A stretch of DNA of 64,000 bases from assembly GCA_022482785.1 (NCBI GenBank), contig JAKVON010000008.1:1-64000 (forward strand). Direction: 5' to 3'. The translations under genes and the position numbers were made by a program. Of the stretch, positions 1 through 7,534 are shown in pieces. The first letter of the stretch is position 1, and the number at the start of each line of letters is the position of its first letter. Origin of the DNA: Atopobiaceae bacterium. Its GTDB lineage: Bacteria; Actinomycetota; Coriobacteriia; Coriobacteriales; Atopobiaceae. Below the pieces are notes generated by a model, which saw only the letters and a program-made list of their open reading frames with translations, ran no database searches and was not told the DNA's origin.

Positions 1-774
1 AGGCGGGAGCTCGTCTCCATCTATGCCGACGTCGACCTCGAGCTCCACGACGCGGTGGACGCGCTCGTGGAGGGGGACGCCAAGAAGGCCAAGAAGGTCA
101 AGAGGGCCACGCGGGCCCTCGACGAGCGCTGCGCCGACCTCGAGGACGCGGCCTACAGCCTCATCGTGCTGCAGCAGCCCGTGGCGAGCGACCTCAGGCT
201 CCTGGAGTTCATCATCTACGTCGACTTCAACCTCGCCCGCATGTCCAACCACGTGCGCAACATCGCCAAGACGGCGAAGCGCTCCTCGGGCATGAAGGTG
301 CCCGGGCGCCTGATCGACCTGCTCGCCAGCCAGGCGCACCTGGTCTATCGCGTGCTCGGCGCCACCGTGGAGTCGATCGTCGAGAACGACCTCGCCCTCG
401 CCAGCTCGCTGCCCGAGCTCGACCAGCCGGTCGACGAGCTCTACAAGCAGTTCTTCAAGGCCTTTGCGAGCCTCGGGCCCAAGGACGACCTCAACATCGC
501 GACGCACATCGTGATGGCCTCGCGCATGCTCGAGCGCATCTCGGACAACTCGGTGGAGGCGGGCCAGAGGCTGGTCTTCCTGCTCACGGGCAGGAGAAGC
601 ACCCTCTACGACCTCGCGGACCTCGACGACGACGAGCTCTCGGAGCTCTACGCCGCGCGCGGCGCCGGGCTCACCTACCGCACCGACGAGGACGTCGCCG
701 AGGCGGGACGCATCCCCGAGTTCGGCATCTACCGGCAGCAGGGGACTCCGGGGAAGGACGGCGACAGGTCTTGA
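1..774 (+). CDS. phoU: PhoU-family phosphate regulatory protein (5' end outside window)
   Basis: The frame is open from base 1, so the true start lies upstream; a GTG at 55 is only an internal candidate. The visible part shows the two three-helix repeats of PhoU. The first has the QQPVASDLR stretch followed by an acidic/His helix, and the second has the ASRMLERISDN helix typical of PhoU metal-binding motifs. PhoU proteins link the Pst phosphate transporter to the PhoR kinase and repress phosphate uptake when phosphate is plentiful. No pst genes are visible, so pairing with a transporter upstream is inferred. Its stop overlaps the TTG start of the next gene (TTGA), which suggests translational coupling. 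Confidence 0.85.
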   Translation, partial: RRELVSIYADVDLELHDAVDALVEGDAKKAKKVKRATRALDERCADLEDAAYSLIVLQQPVASDLRLLEFIIYVDFNLARMSNHVRNIAKTAKRSSGMKVPGRLIDLLASQAHLVYRVLGATVESIVENDLALASSLPELDQPVDELYKQFFKAFASLGPKDDLNIATHIVMASRMLERISDNSVEAGQRLVFLLTGRRSTLYDLADLDDDELSELYAARGAGLTYRTDEDVAEAGRIPEFGIYRQQGTPGKDGDRS

Positions 775-1550
775 CCGAGCGCATGGGGGCCGACGGGCCC
801 CGGGGGGCCGCAAGCTGCGAGCCGACCGAGTCCTACCAACGCTTCATGGCCGAGCGGCGCGCCTGGATACTCGGGCGCGTCGGGGAGGCATGCGCCCGCG
901 TCGGGCGCGACCCCTCGCAGGTCACGCTCGTGGCCGTGTCGAAGACGGTCGACGTCGACGCGGCGGTCGCGGCATGGCGGGCCGGCTACCGGGCCTTCGC
1001 CGAGAACCGTCCCCAGGAGCTCGTGAGGAAGCTCGCGGCGATCGAGGGGGTTCCCGAGATGGCGACGGCGCGCTTCGACATGATCGGCAACCTCCAGAAG
1101 AACAAGATCAACGCCGTGCTCGGCCGAGCCGAGCTCGTCCATTCCATCTCCTCGGCGCGCCTCGCCGAGGCCGTCTCCTCGCGTGCCGCCGCCCGCGGCA
1201 TGGTCCAGCCGGTCCTCCTCGAGGTCAACGTCTCCGGCGAGCCGTCGAAGGGGGGCTTCGCCCCGTCCGAGGCGAGGCAGGGCCTCGAGGGCCTTCTGGG
1301 CCTCGAGGGCATCGAGGTGCGCGGACTCATGACGATGGCCCCTGCGCGCGACCCGGAGGCGGCCCGGCGCACGTTTTCTGGGCTGCGGGAGCTCCGCGAC
1401 GGGCTCGAGGCGTCGTGCGGGGCCCGAATGCCCATCCTTTCCTGCGGAATGAGTGATGATTTCGAAATTGCGCTCGAGGAGGGCTCCACGCTCATTAGGC
1501 TTGGAAGGGTGGTCTTCGACCCTGGTCATGGGCCGGCGGGCCATCGATAA
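771..1550 (+). CDS. yggS: YggS-family pyridoxal-phosphate homeostasis protein
   Basis: This is a 259-residue PLP-binding barrel protein of the YggS/PROSC family, which buffers free PLP and affects amino-acid and keto-acid pools. The Schiff-base lysine is Lys58 in the AVSKT motif. The family signatures FAENRPQE, HMIGNLQKNK-like (here DMIGNLQKNK), LLEVNVSGE and GLMTMAP follow in order, and a Gly/Ser-rich phosphate loop (CGMSDDFE) lies near the C-terminus. The TTG start overlaps the phoU stop, and an ATG at 783 is an alternative that loses four residues. In many Gram-positives yggS precedes sepF and yggT, as it does here. The function is well supported by homology, the start less so. Confidence 0.9.
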   Translation: MTERMGADGPRGAASCEPTESYQRFMAERRAWILGRVGEACARVGRDPSQVTLVAVSKTVDVDAAVAAWRAGYRAFAENRPQELVRKLAAIEGVPEMATARFDMIGNLQKNKINAVLGRAELVHSISSARLAEAVSSRAAARGMVQPVLLEVNVSGEPSKGGFAPSEARQGLEGLLGLEGIEVRGLMTMAPARDPEAARRTFSGLRELRDGLEASCGARMPILSCGMSDDFEIALEEGSTLIRLGRVVFDPGHGPAGHR

Positions 1551-1632
1551 CGCTATGATTGTCACGGAGGGGCGCACCGGGCCTTCCCTCGACGGTTCGC
1601 CTTTCGGTGAGAATGAGATTGAGAGGGTTCAC

Positions 1633-2382
1633 ATGAGCTTCAGAGACACGCTCGACTCCATCAAGGACAAGCTCCGCGCAAATCCCGACGACGACTACTA
1701 CGACGACGGCGCCGACGACCAGGACGGCTGGTACGACGACGGCGCGGGCGAGCCCCAGGGCCGCTCGACCGGGCTCCTCGGCAACACGCCGCGCCCCGAG
1801 CCCGACAGCGTCTCCGTCTACACCCGCTCCGGCCAGCCCATCGAGAGCACCCAGGGCCTCGACCGCGTGAGCGTCGACCAGGGCCAGGCGGCGGGCTTCG
1901 TCCCCGCGACCCGCGCCCGCTCGTACGAATCCACGACCTCCCGTGCCGGCGCACGGGGCCGCGCGCGGAGGAGCGACGAGGGCATGGCCCCCTCCATGGC
2001 CTACGAGCAGGCCCCGGACAGCGCCGCCCCCGGCGCCCGCTCGGGCTATGACCCCTACTCCGCCACGGGAAGCCGCGTCTCCGCGGGCTCCCGCGTGGCC
2101 GGCACGTCGCTTCCTCCCTACGTGCTGAAGCCCACCTCCTACAACGACGTCCAGGCGGTCCTCTCGCGCGTCCGCACGGGTCAGCCCGTGGTGCTCGCCC
2201 TCGAGAACACGGACTTCGACACCGCCAAGCGCATCCTCGACTTCTGCTTCGGGCTCGCCTGCGGCATCGACGGAAGCGTCGACGAGCTGGCCGACCGCCT
2301 CTTCGCGGTCCAGCCCTCCGGCGTCGAGGTCACCCAGGCAGACGTCGACAAGCTCGTCTCCTCGGGCATCGTCTCGAGGTAG
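1633..2382 (+). CDS. sepF: Cell division protein SepF
   Basis: SepF anchors FtsZ to the membrane and shapes Z-ring assembly, and it is essential for division in actinobacteria that lack FtsA. The 249-residue product starts MSFRDTLDSIKDKL, a probable amphipathic membrane-binding helix. A long acidic, Arg/Ser/Ala-rich linker (about residues 18-160) follows, then the conserved C-terminal SepF domain with LKPTSYNDVQ and a KRILDF helix. I chose the ATG at 1633 because it gives the canonical N-terminus; the frame is open further upstream to 1453 but that part overlaps yggS. The linker is longer than in Firmicutes, as is common in actinobacteria. Confidence 0.92.
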   Translation: MSFRDTLDSIKDKLRANPDDDYYDDGADDQDGWYDDGAGEPQGRSTGLLGNTPRPEPDSVSVYTRSGQPIESTQGLDRVSVDQGQAAGFVPATRARSYESTTSRAGARGRARRSDEGMAPSMAYEQAPDSAAPGARSGYDPYSATGSRVSAGSRVAGTSLPPYVLKPTSYNDVQAVLSRVRTGQPVVLALENTDFDTAKRILDFCFGLACGIDGSVDELADRLFAVQPSGVEVTQADVDKLVSSGIVSR

Positions 2383-2385
2383 CGC

Positions 2386-3204
2386 ATGCCAAACGTCGAC
2401 GCAAAGGTCGCCGTCATCGGCGCGGGCTCCATGGGCGGCGCGATCGCCTCGGGGCTCGTCTCGTCGGGGACGTGCGATCCCAAGGCCGTACTCCTCTGCG
2501 ACCCCTCCGAGCAGCGTCTCGAGGGGTTCTCCACGCGCTTCGGCATGAGCACCTTCCGCTCGAACGCCGAGGCCCTCGCCCAGGGCCCCGACGTCACGGT
2601 CCTCGCCGTCAAGCCCCAGGTCCTGCCCGGCGTGCTCGAGTCCCTCGCAGACTCCGTCGCCGGGTCCCTCGTCATCTCGATCGCGGCGGGCGTCACGCTC
2701 TCCACGCTCGAGGCGGCCCTGCCCGGGGCGCGCGTCATCCGCACGATGCCCAACCTGCCCGTCTCCGTGAGGTCCGGGGCAATCGCCATCGCACCCGGTA
2801 CGGCGGCCACCGCAGACGACGTCGCCCTCGCGCAGACGCTCTTCTCCGCCCTGGGCTCCGTTGCCGTCATGCGCGAGGACCAGCTCGACGTCGAGTGCGC
2901 GGTCGCGAGCTGCGCCCCGGCGTACTTCGCCCTCATGGTCGACGCCCTCACCCGCGCCGGCATCCTCGAGGGCCTGGGCGCGAGCGAGGGCAGGAGCCTC
3001 GTCGAGTCGACGATGCTCGGCACCGCCAGGATGCTCCTCGAGTCGGGCGAGCACCCCCGCGCCTACATGGAGCGCGTCACGTCCCCGGGCGGGACGACGG
3101 CCGCGGCGCTCGCCGAGCTCGAGCCCGCGCTGGTCGAGGGCGCGTATGCCGCCGTCTCCGCGGCGCTCCGCCGTGGGGACGAGCTGGCCGAAGCGGCGAA
3201 GTAG
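2386..3204 (+). CDS. proC: Pyrroline-5-carboxylate reductase
   Basis: This 272-residue enzyme reduces 1-pyrroline-5-carboxylate to L-proline with NAD(P)H, the last step of proline synthesis. The N-terminal Rossmann motif GAGSMGGA lies at residues 12-19. The family motifs AVKPQ, ISIAAG, RTMPNLP and the C-terminal VTSPGGTTAAAL signature are all present. The gene starts 3 bp after the sepF stop. This order (yggS-sepF-proC-yggT-divIVA) recurs in Gram-positive division clusters and is probably one transcript. No missing key residue was seen. Confidence 0.95.
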   Translation: MPNVDAKVAVIGAGSMGGAIASGLVSSGTCDPKAVLLCDPSEQRLEGFSTRFGMSTFRSNAEALAQGPDVTVLAVKPQVLPGVLESLADSVAGSLVISIAAGVTLSTLEAALPGARVIRTMPNLPVSVRSGAIAIAPGTAATADDVALAQTLFSALGSVAVMREDQLDVECAVASCAPAYFALMVDALTRAGILEGLGASEGRSLVESTMLGTARMLLESGEHPRAYMERVTSPGGTTAAALAELEPALVEGAYAAVSAALRRGDELAEAAK

Positions 3205-3215
3205 GGGGGGCGGCC

Positions 3216-3473
3216 ATGAACCTCGTGATCGTCCTCATCCGCCTCATCGAGTTCTACCAGCTCCTCATCGTCGTCTGGTGCATCCTCACCTGGGTGCCCA
3301 TGGGCCAGCTCGACATCGTCGACGACATCAAGGAGGCCCTCGGCCGCGTGGTCAGGCCCTACCTCGACCTCTTCTCGCGCATCATCCCGACATTCGGCGG
3401 AATAGACTTCTCCCCGATTTTGGCGATTATTGTGCTTAGCCTGCTTGAACGTCTGATTGTGGCTATAATCTGA
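3216..3473 (+). CDS. yggT: YggT-family small membrane protein
   Basis: An 85-residue protein with two hydrophobic segments (about residues 3-25 and 65-85) separated by an amphipathic stretch containing VRPYLDLFSRIIP, the YggT-family signature. The family is widespread next to division genes and is linked to osmotic/ion tolerance and chloroplast/cell division, but its molecular role is not settled. It starts 11 bp after proC. The stop is TGA at 3471-3473. Assignment rests on length, topology, signature and the conserved neighbourhood. Confidence 0.88.
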   Translation: MNLVIVLIRLIEFYQLLIVVWCILTWVPMGQLDIVDDIKEALGRVVRPYLDLFSRIIPTFGGIDFSPILAIIVLSLLERLIVAII

Positions 3474-3531
3474 GGTCAGCACGACAATCGCTCCAGCGCC
3501 GTCACGCATCGTATTGATGAAAGGGATTCAG

Positions 3532-4200
3532 ATGGCAATCACACCAGCAGACATCGAACAACTCACCTTCTCGCCCTCCAAGCGCGGCTACGACACCGAG
3601 GAGGTCGACGCCTTCCTCGAGCAGCTCTCCGGCGAGGTCGACGCGATGCTCCAGAAGATTGCAGACCTCAAGGGGCGCCTCAATACATCCGAGCAGCAGC
3701 TTGTCGCCTCCGAGGCCCAGGTCGAGCAGCTCCAGGCCCAGCTCTCCGCCGCCCCCCAGGTCTCGCAGGCCACGGTCGCGGACATCTCCGCCCAGCCGGG
3801 CACGACGGCCTCCGAGAAGCAGATCTCCCAGGTGCTCATCGTCGCCCAGCAGAGCGCCGACAAGATCGTCGCCGAGGCGCGCGAGAACGCCGACAAGATC
3901 CGCACCGAGGCGGACACCAAGGCCCGCGAGGTCATCCGCCAGGCCCTCGCCGAGAAGCAGAACGAGCTCGACGAGATCGACCGCCTCAAGCAGTCCCGCG
4001 AGCAGTTCCGCACCGATTACAAGAACCTCATCCAGCGCTTCATGGACGACGCCGACGCCGCCTTCCCCAACCAGGTCCTCTCGACCCCGACGGGTTCCAC
4101 GGGCGTCTCGCAGGCCGCGCCCGCGACGCCGATTCCCGCCGCGCCGGCAGCCCCTGCCCCGGTGGCCAACGCCATCGGCGAGATCGACGACCTCGACTAG
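3532..4200 (+). CDS. divIVA: DivIVA-domain cell-pole/division protein
   Basis: A 222-residue coiled-coil protein. The N-terminal DivIVA membrane-binding motif is clear (ADIEQLTFSPSKRGYDTEEV, then DAFLEQL). Heptad-rich helices cover about residues 25-160, followed by a Pro/Ala-rich tail. DivIVA/Wag31 proteins recognise curved membrane at poles and septa and recruit growth and division partners. I chose the ATG at 3532 (MAITPADIEQ) because it sits about 7 bases after AAAGGG; an ATG at 3517 would add five residues. Its TAG stop overlaps the stop of the convergent gene by two bases. Confidence 0.92.
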   Translation: MAITPADIEQLTFSPSKRGYDTEEVDAFLEQLSGEVDAMLQKIADLKGRLNTSEQQLVASEAQVEQLQAQLSAAPQVSQATVADISAQPGTTASEKQISQVLIVAQQSADKIVAEARENADKIRTEADTKAREVIRQALAEKQNELDEIDRLKQSREQFRTDYKNLIQRFMDDADAAFPNQVLSTPTGSTGVSQAAPATPIPAAPAAPAPVANAIGEIDDLD

Positions 4201-5153
4201 CCCCCTTCCTCCTGCACCGACCTCAAGGACGGGACCGCATCCCCTCGGGATGCGGTCCCGTCCTTCGTCTCCGCGGCCTCGTCGGCCCCTCCCGCATAGC
4301 GCCGCGGAGCCGGTCCGCCCGCGTCGTCGCTCCTGGGATCGAGCTCGACCAGGCCGCCCCAGAAGCGCTTGGGCATCAGCTGGGACCTGAGGTCGTAGCC
4401 GCGCCCCTCGGCCCCCCGCCCGGCGAGCTCGAGCCCGTCGTAGAAGCGCTTCCACATGGCGCGCACGTAGCGCTCGTCGTCTGCGAGGGCGTGCTCGGAC
4501 GCCAGGGCCTCGGCCATGGCGGCGTCGAGGCGGACGGCCTGGGTCTGGTCCCCCTGGTGGAAGACGGCCGTCCCGTGCCGCGGGTCGACCAGGCAGAAGC
4601 GGTCCCGTCCCATGCGCATCGCGAAATGCGCCCCCACGAAGGGCAGGACGTCGGCCTTGGGAGAGAAGACGGACAGGTAGGAGCCGTCTGCGAGGCGCGA
4701 GAAGCGCACGAACTGGCGCATCCTCTCGCACTCGTTCGAGGCGGCGCGAGCGAGGGCGAGGAAGGGGGCCACGTCGGGCTCGGCGCCGAGCGAGCGGACG
4801 CGCGCCCCCTCGCGGAAGGCGACGCGCAGGTAGCGATGGATGGCCTCGGGCGCCTCCCGCGCGTCGCACGCGGCGGCGAGCAGGACCTTCGTGCCGCATG
4901 ACTCCGCGCAGCCGCCCGGGCACGCGCCGCCCCTCGACCTGGGACAGCCTCTCGCGACCTTCCGCTCGTAGCCGGCAAGCACCCTGCGGGCGAGGTCGAC
5001 GTCGGCGGGCGTGGCGAGGGCCGTCTCGTCGAGGCACGGCTGGGCGACCGGGGCCCGGCCGAGCCTCACGCGCGCGGGCGCGACATGGGCGAGGTAGCCG
5101 ATTCCCACGGCGCTGAGGATTCCCTCGGCGTCCCCCTCGCACGCGAGCAGCAC
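4197..5153 (-). CDS. DUF4130/TIGR03915-family putative DNA metabolism protein
   Basis: The product resembles the family that always accompanies the radical SAM protein encoded just upstream, and is thought to act in nucleic-acid modification or repair. Support comes from the N-terminal CEGDAEGILSAVGIGY block (matching the family's YDGSFEGLLTAVFEAY-like start), the central FVRFSRLADGSYLSVFSP block, the HFAMRMG segment, and the C-terminal QLMPKRFWGGLVEL block. I take GTG at 5153 as start (318 aa) because homology begins there. The frame is open to an ATG at 5291, which would overlap the upstream gene by 80 bp and add unmatched sequence. The C-terminal tail is low-complexity and is encoded through the hairpin at 4225-4265. 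The biochemical activity is unproven. Confidence 0.75.
   Translation of the reverse strand: MLLACEGDAEGILSAVGIGYLAHVAPARVRLGRAPVAQPCLDETALATPADVDLARRVLAGYERKVARGCPRSRGGACPGGCAESCGTKVLLAAACDAREAPEAIHRYLRVAFREGARVRSLGAEPDVAPFLALARAASNECERMRQFVRFSRLADGSYLSVFSPKADVLPFVGAHFAMRMGRDRFCLVDPRHGTAVFHQGDQTQAVRLDAAMAEALASEHALADDERYVRAMWKRFYDGLELAGRGAEGRGYDLRSQLMPKRFWGGLVELDPRSDDAGGPAPRRYAGGADEAAETKDGTASRGDAVPSLRSVQEEGG
4225..4265 (+). terminator. Strong hairpin after divIVA, bidirectional in form
   Basis: A perfect 19-bp inverted repeat (4225-4243 and 4247-4265) with a 3-nt loop, 25 bp after the divIVA stop. It looks like an intrinsic terminator, but no T-tract follows on the plus strand. It lies inside the 3' coding part of the convergent gene at 4197-5153. 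Confidence 0.7.
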
Positions 5154-5211
5154 CCTGTCCCCGGTCGCCGCCGCCCTCGCGACCTCGCTCGCGCATGACG
5201 TGACGGCAGCG

Positions 5212-6561
5212 CTAGAAGAACGAGCCCTGGACGTAGTCTGCGGCGCCCTCGCGCTGGCGCCGCGTCTCGTTATAGGCAGAGGCCTTGGCATGCTCCACCA
5301 CCCTCTGCCTGATGAGCTCCCCGTCGAGAGGGGCGTCCGCCTCGCTGCGGCCCGAGCAGGTGACGAAGTGGCGCGCCCTCGCGAGCGTGACCCGCAGCCT
5401 CTTGAGGTCGTCGAAGTCGAGGCCGTGGGCGCGACGTGCCCTCAGGATCCGGCGCGCGCCCACGGGGCCGATCCCCGGCACGCGGAGCAGCTCGCGCTCG
5501 CTGGCCTCGTTCACCTCGAGGGGGAAGAGGTCGATGTGGCGGAGCGCCCAGGCCAGCTTGGGGTCGACGTCGAGGTCGAGCCAGGGCTCCTCGGGGCTCA
5601 CGAGCTCCTCCGGGGCGAAGTCGTAGAAGCGCATGAGCCAGTCGGCCTGGTAGAGCCGATGCTCGCGGCGGAGGGGGACGGGCGTGTCGCGCTCGGGGAG
5701 GCGCCCGTCGTCCATCACGGGGACGTAGGCGGAGAAGAACACGCGCTTGAGCTCGAAGCGCCGGTAGAGGGCATCGGAAAGCCTGAGGACCTGCCGGTCG
5801 TCCTCGGGGCTCGCGCCGACGATGATCTGGGTGGCCTGCCCGGCGGGGGAGAAGGCGCGGGACAGCCCCTCCGCCCCGCCTCTCCTGGCCAGCGTCGACC
5901 CGGGGCCCGGCCGAAGCGCGCCCCCGCCGCGCCTTCGGGACCCCTCCAGGTAGCGCGTGGCGCCCGTCGCGATCGACGATGCGATCTGACCCATCGGGCG
6001 GGTGACGCCGGCGGCGTCCTTGTCGGGGCAGAGCGCGGCCAGCGAGGCGGCGCTGGGAAGCTCGAGGTTGACGCTCAGACGGTCTGCGAGGCGCCCGAGC
6101 GCGTCGACGAGCTCGGGGGAGGTGCCCGGGATGACCTTCGCATGGACGTATCCGTCGAAGAGCAGCTCGTGCCTGAGGACGCGCAGGCACTCGACCATGC
6201 GCTCCGTCGTGGCGTCCGGGGTCCCGATGACGCCCGAGGAGAGGAAGAGGCCCTCGACGTAGTTGCGCCTGTAGAAGTCGAGCGTGAGCTCGGCCAGCTC
6301 TCGCGGGGCGAACGTCGCGCGGGGGCAGGAGTTCCCCCGGCGGTTCACGCAGTAGGCGCAGTCGTAGCTGCAGGCGTTGGACATGAGCACCTTGAGCAGC
6401 GTGACGCACCGGCCGTCGGCCGTGAAGGCATGGCAGCACCCCGCGCCGGTGGCCATGCCGACCCTGCCCGCGACGGGCGCCCTGTTGACCCCAGACGACG
6501 TGCATGCGGCATCGTACTTGGCCGCCTCGGCCAGTATCCCAAGCTTGGATAGGGTATCCAC
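5212..6561 (-). CDS. Putative DNA modification/repair radical SAM protein (TIGR03916-type)
   Basis: This 449-residue radical SAM enzyme has the cluster motif C-X3-C-X2-C at Cys64, Cys68 and Cys71 (CSYDCAYC), an extra CC pair near residue 42, and ELPSAASLAALCPDK. A C-terminal helix-hairpin-helix (about LLRVPGIGPVGARRIL) suits DNA binding. The family is paired across bacteria with TIGR03915-type proteins or uracil-DNA-glycosylase-like domains, as it is here; the reaction is unknown. The GTG start at 6561 is preceded by GGAG. An SOS-box-like sequence 17 bp upstream supports a damage-induced role. It is probably co-transcribed with the gene at 4197-5153. Confidence 0.88.
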   Translation of the reverse strand: MDTLSKLGILAEAAKYDAACTSSGVNRAPVAGRVGMATGAGCCHAFTADGRCVTLLKVLMSNACSYDCAYCVNRRGNSCPRATFAPRELAELTLDFYRRNYVEGLFLSSGVIGTPDATTERMVECLRVLRHELLFDGYVHAKVIPGTSPELVDALGRLADRLSVNLELPSAASLAALCPDKDAAGVTRPMGQIASSIATGATRYLEGSRRRGGGALRPGPGSTLARRGGAEGLSRAFSPAGQATQIIVGASPEDDRQVLRLSDALYRRFELKRVFFSAYVPVMDDGRLPERDTPVPLRREHRLYQADWLMRFYDFAPEELVSPEEPWLDLDVDPKLAWALRHIDLFPLEVNEASERELLRVPGIGPVGARRILRARRAHGLDFDDLKRLRVTLARARHFVTCSGRSEADAPLDGELIRQRVVEHAKASAYNETRRQREGAADYVQGSFF

Positions 6562-6578
6562 CGGCGCTCCTCAGAAAG

Positions 6579-6592
6579 CGAACGAATGTTCT
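6579..6592. promoter_or_regulatory. SOS-box (LexA)-like operator
   Basis: The sequence CGAACGAATGTTCT matches the Gram-positive LexA consensus CGAACRNRYGTTYC at every position but the last. It lies between the divergent starts at 6561 (minus) and 6709 (plus), just upstream of the radical SAM repair gene. A TATACT hexamer on the minus strand (6602-6607 region) could be its -10 box, so LexA would sit in the early transcribed region. Binding is inferred. Confidence 0.6.
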
Positions 6593-6708
6593 ATATCGAG
6601 TATAGCGACGGGAGGGGGCGAAGGGAAGCGGCGTCGCGATTCGTCTCGACGGCCCCTTGCTGGTACAGTGCTCTCGACGAGGACCGATGGGACGAAGAGG
6701 GGGCAGGC

Positions 6709-7104
6709 ATGGACAGGGAGCTTGTGATCGAGCACGTGGCCGATACCTATGGCATCGAGCCCGACTGGCCCTGGGGCGGCACGTACGCCGATTCGTGCGT
6801 CCTTCGCCACCCCGAGAGCCGCACGTGGTTCGGGCTGCTCATGAGCGTGAGGCGCGACAGGCTCGGGCTGAGGGGGGAGGGCCAGGCGGAGATTCTCAAC
6901 GTGAAGTGCGACCCCGACATGGCCTCCGTCGCCCGCGGCGTGGAGGGCGTCATGCCGGCCTATCACATGAACAAGGACAGATGGATATCGATCGTGCTCG
7001 ACGGGAGCGTCCCCGACGAGATGGTGTTCGACCTGCTCGAGCGGAGCTTCGAGCTCACGCGCCCGGCATCCCGCAGGGCAAGAAGGTGCGAAGTGGGCCG
7101 GTAA
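6709..7104 (+). CDS. MmcQ/YjbR-family protein
   Basis: A 131-residue protein of the YjbR/MmcQ (double-wing, CyaY-like fold) family. Typical features are an early GIEPDWPWGG segment, the LMSVRRDRLGL strand, the ILNVKCDPDMA block and the YHMNKDRWISIVLDGSVPDE block. Family members are called DNA-binding-like but their role is unclear. I chose the ATG at 6709 because it gives the family N-terminus and follows GGGGGCAGG; the upstream open frame lacks homology. The last five or six codons overlap the 3' end of the convergent rnpB RNA gene. Confidence 0.82.
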   Translation: MDRELVIEHVADTYGIEPDWPWGGTYADSCVLRHPESRTWFGLLMSVRRDRLGLRGEGQAEILNVKCDPDMASVARGVEGVMPAYHMNKDRWISIVLDGSVPDEMVFDLLERSFELTRPASRRARRCEVGR

Positions 7105-7441
7105 GCCGGGTTCTGTCGTGGACGGCCATTTATCTAGGACCGACGTCGCCGTCGGCCTCGAGCGGGCAACCCGAGCGCGTGCCGGGCCAGCACATGGCGC
7201 TCCTATTTGCCCTTGCTCCGGATGGGGCTTGCCAAGCCGTCGCGTTGCCGCGGCGCTGGTGGTCTCTTACACCACCGTTTCAGCTTTTCCCTTGGCCCCG
7301 AGGGGCCGGTGGGAGTCTTCTTTTCTGCGGCGCTGATCCGTCGGATCTCTCCGCCCGGCCGTTGGCCGGCATCCTGCCCTATGGAGCCCGGACTTTCCTC
7401 ATGGCGCTCTCGCGCCCCGCGGTCGTCTGGCCCACTTCGCA
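7088..7441 (-). ncRNA. rnpB: RNase P RNA (bacterial type A)
   Basis: On the minus strand the sequence has the universal RNase P core, GAGGAAAGTCCGGGCTCC, close to the 5' end (around 7390-7407), and an ATAGGGCAG stretch after it. The terminal P1 helix is formed by 7429-7440 pairing with 7088-7099 (GGCCCACTTCGC with its complement on the plus strand). The length, about 354 nt, is normal. The RNA processes the 5' ends of pre-tRNAs. The 3' end runs into the coding sequence of the convergent YjbR-like gene. Confidence 0.96.
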
Positions 7442-7446
7442 GGCCG

Positions 7447-7452
7447 ATTGTA
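7447..7452 (-). promoter_or_regulatory. -10 box of rnpB
   Basis: Minus-strand TACAAT, placed six bases before the predicted 5' end of RNase P RNA at 7441. A clear -35 is not seen at the standard distance; TTGCGT occurs about 20 bp upstream. The match of -10 position to the mature 5' end is the main support. Confidence 0.6.
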
Positions 7453-7534
7453 ACACGCGCACCTGCGGGAAAACGCAAGGGGGATATCATCGAACGGAGA
7501 ACGACCGCATGACACGTCTGCTTGGGGGATCCGC

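Noticed and set aside
5200-6552. A 450-codon plus-strand open frame opposite the radical SAM gene
   Set aside because: Low-complexity shadow. The minus strand carries the cysteine motif and helix-hairpin-helix.
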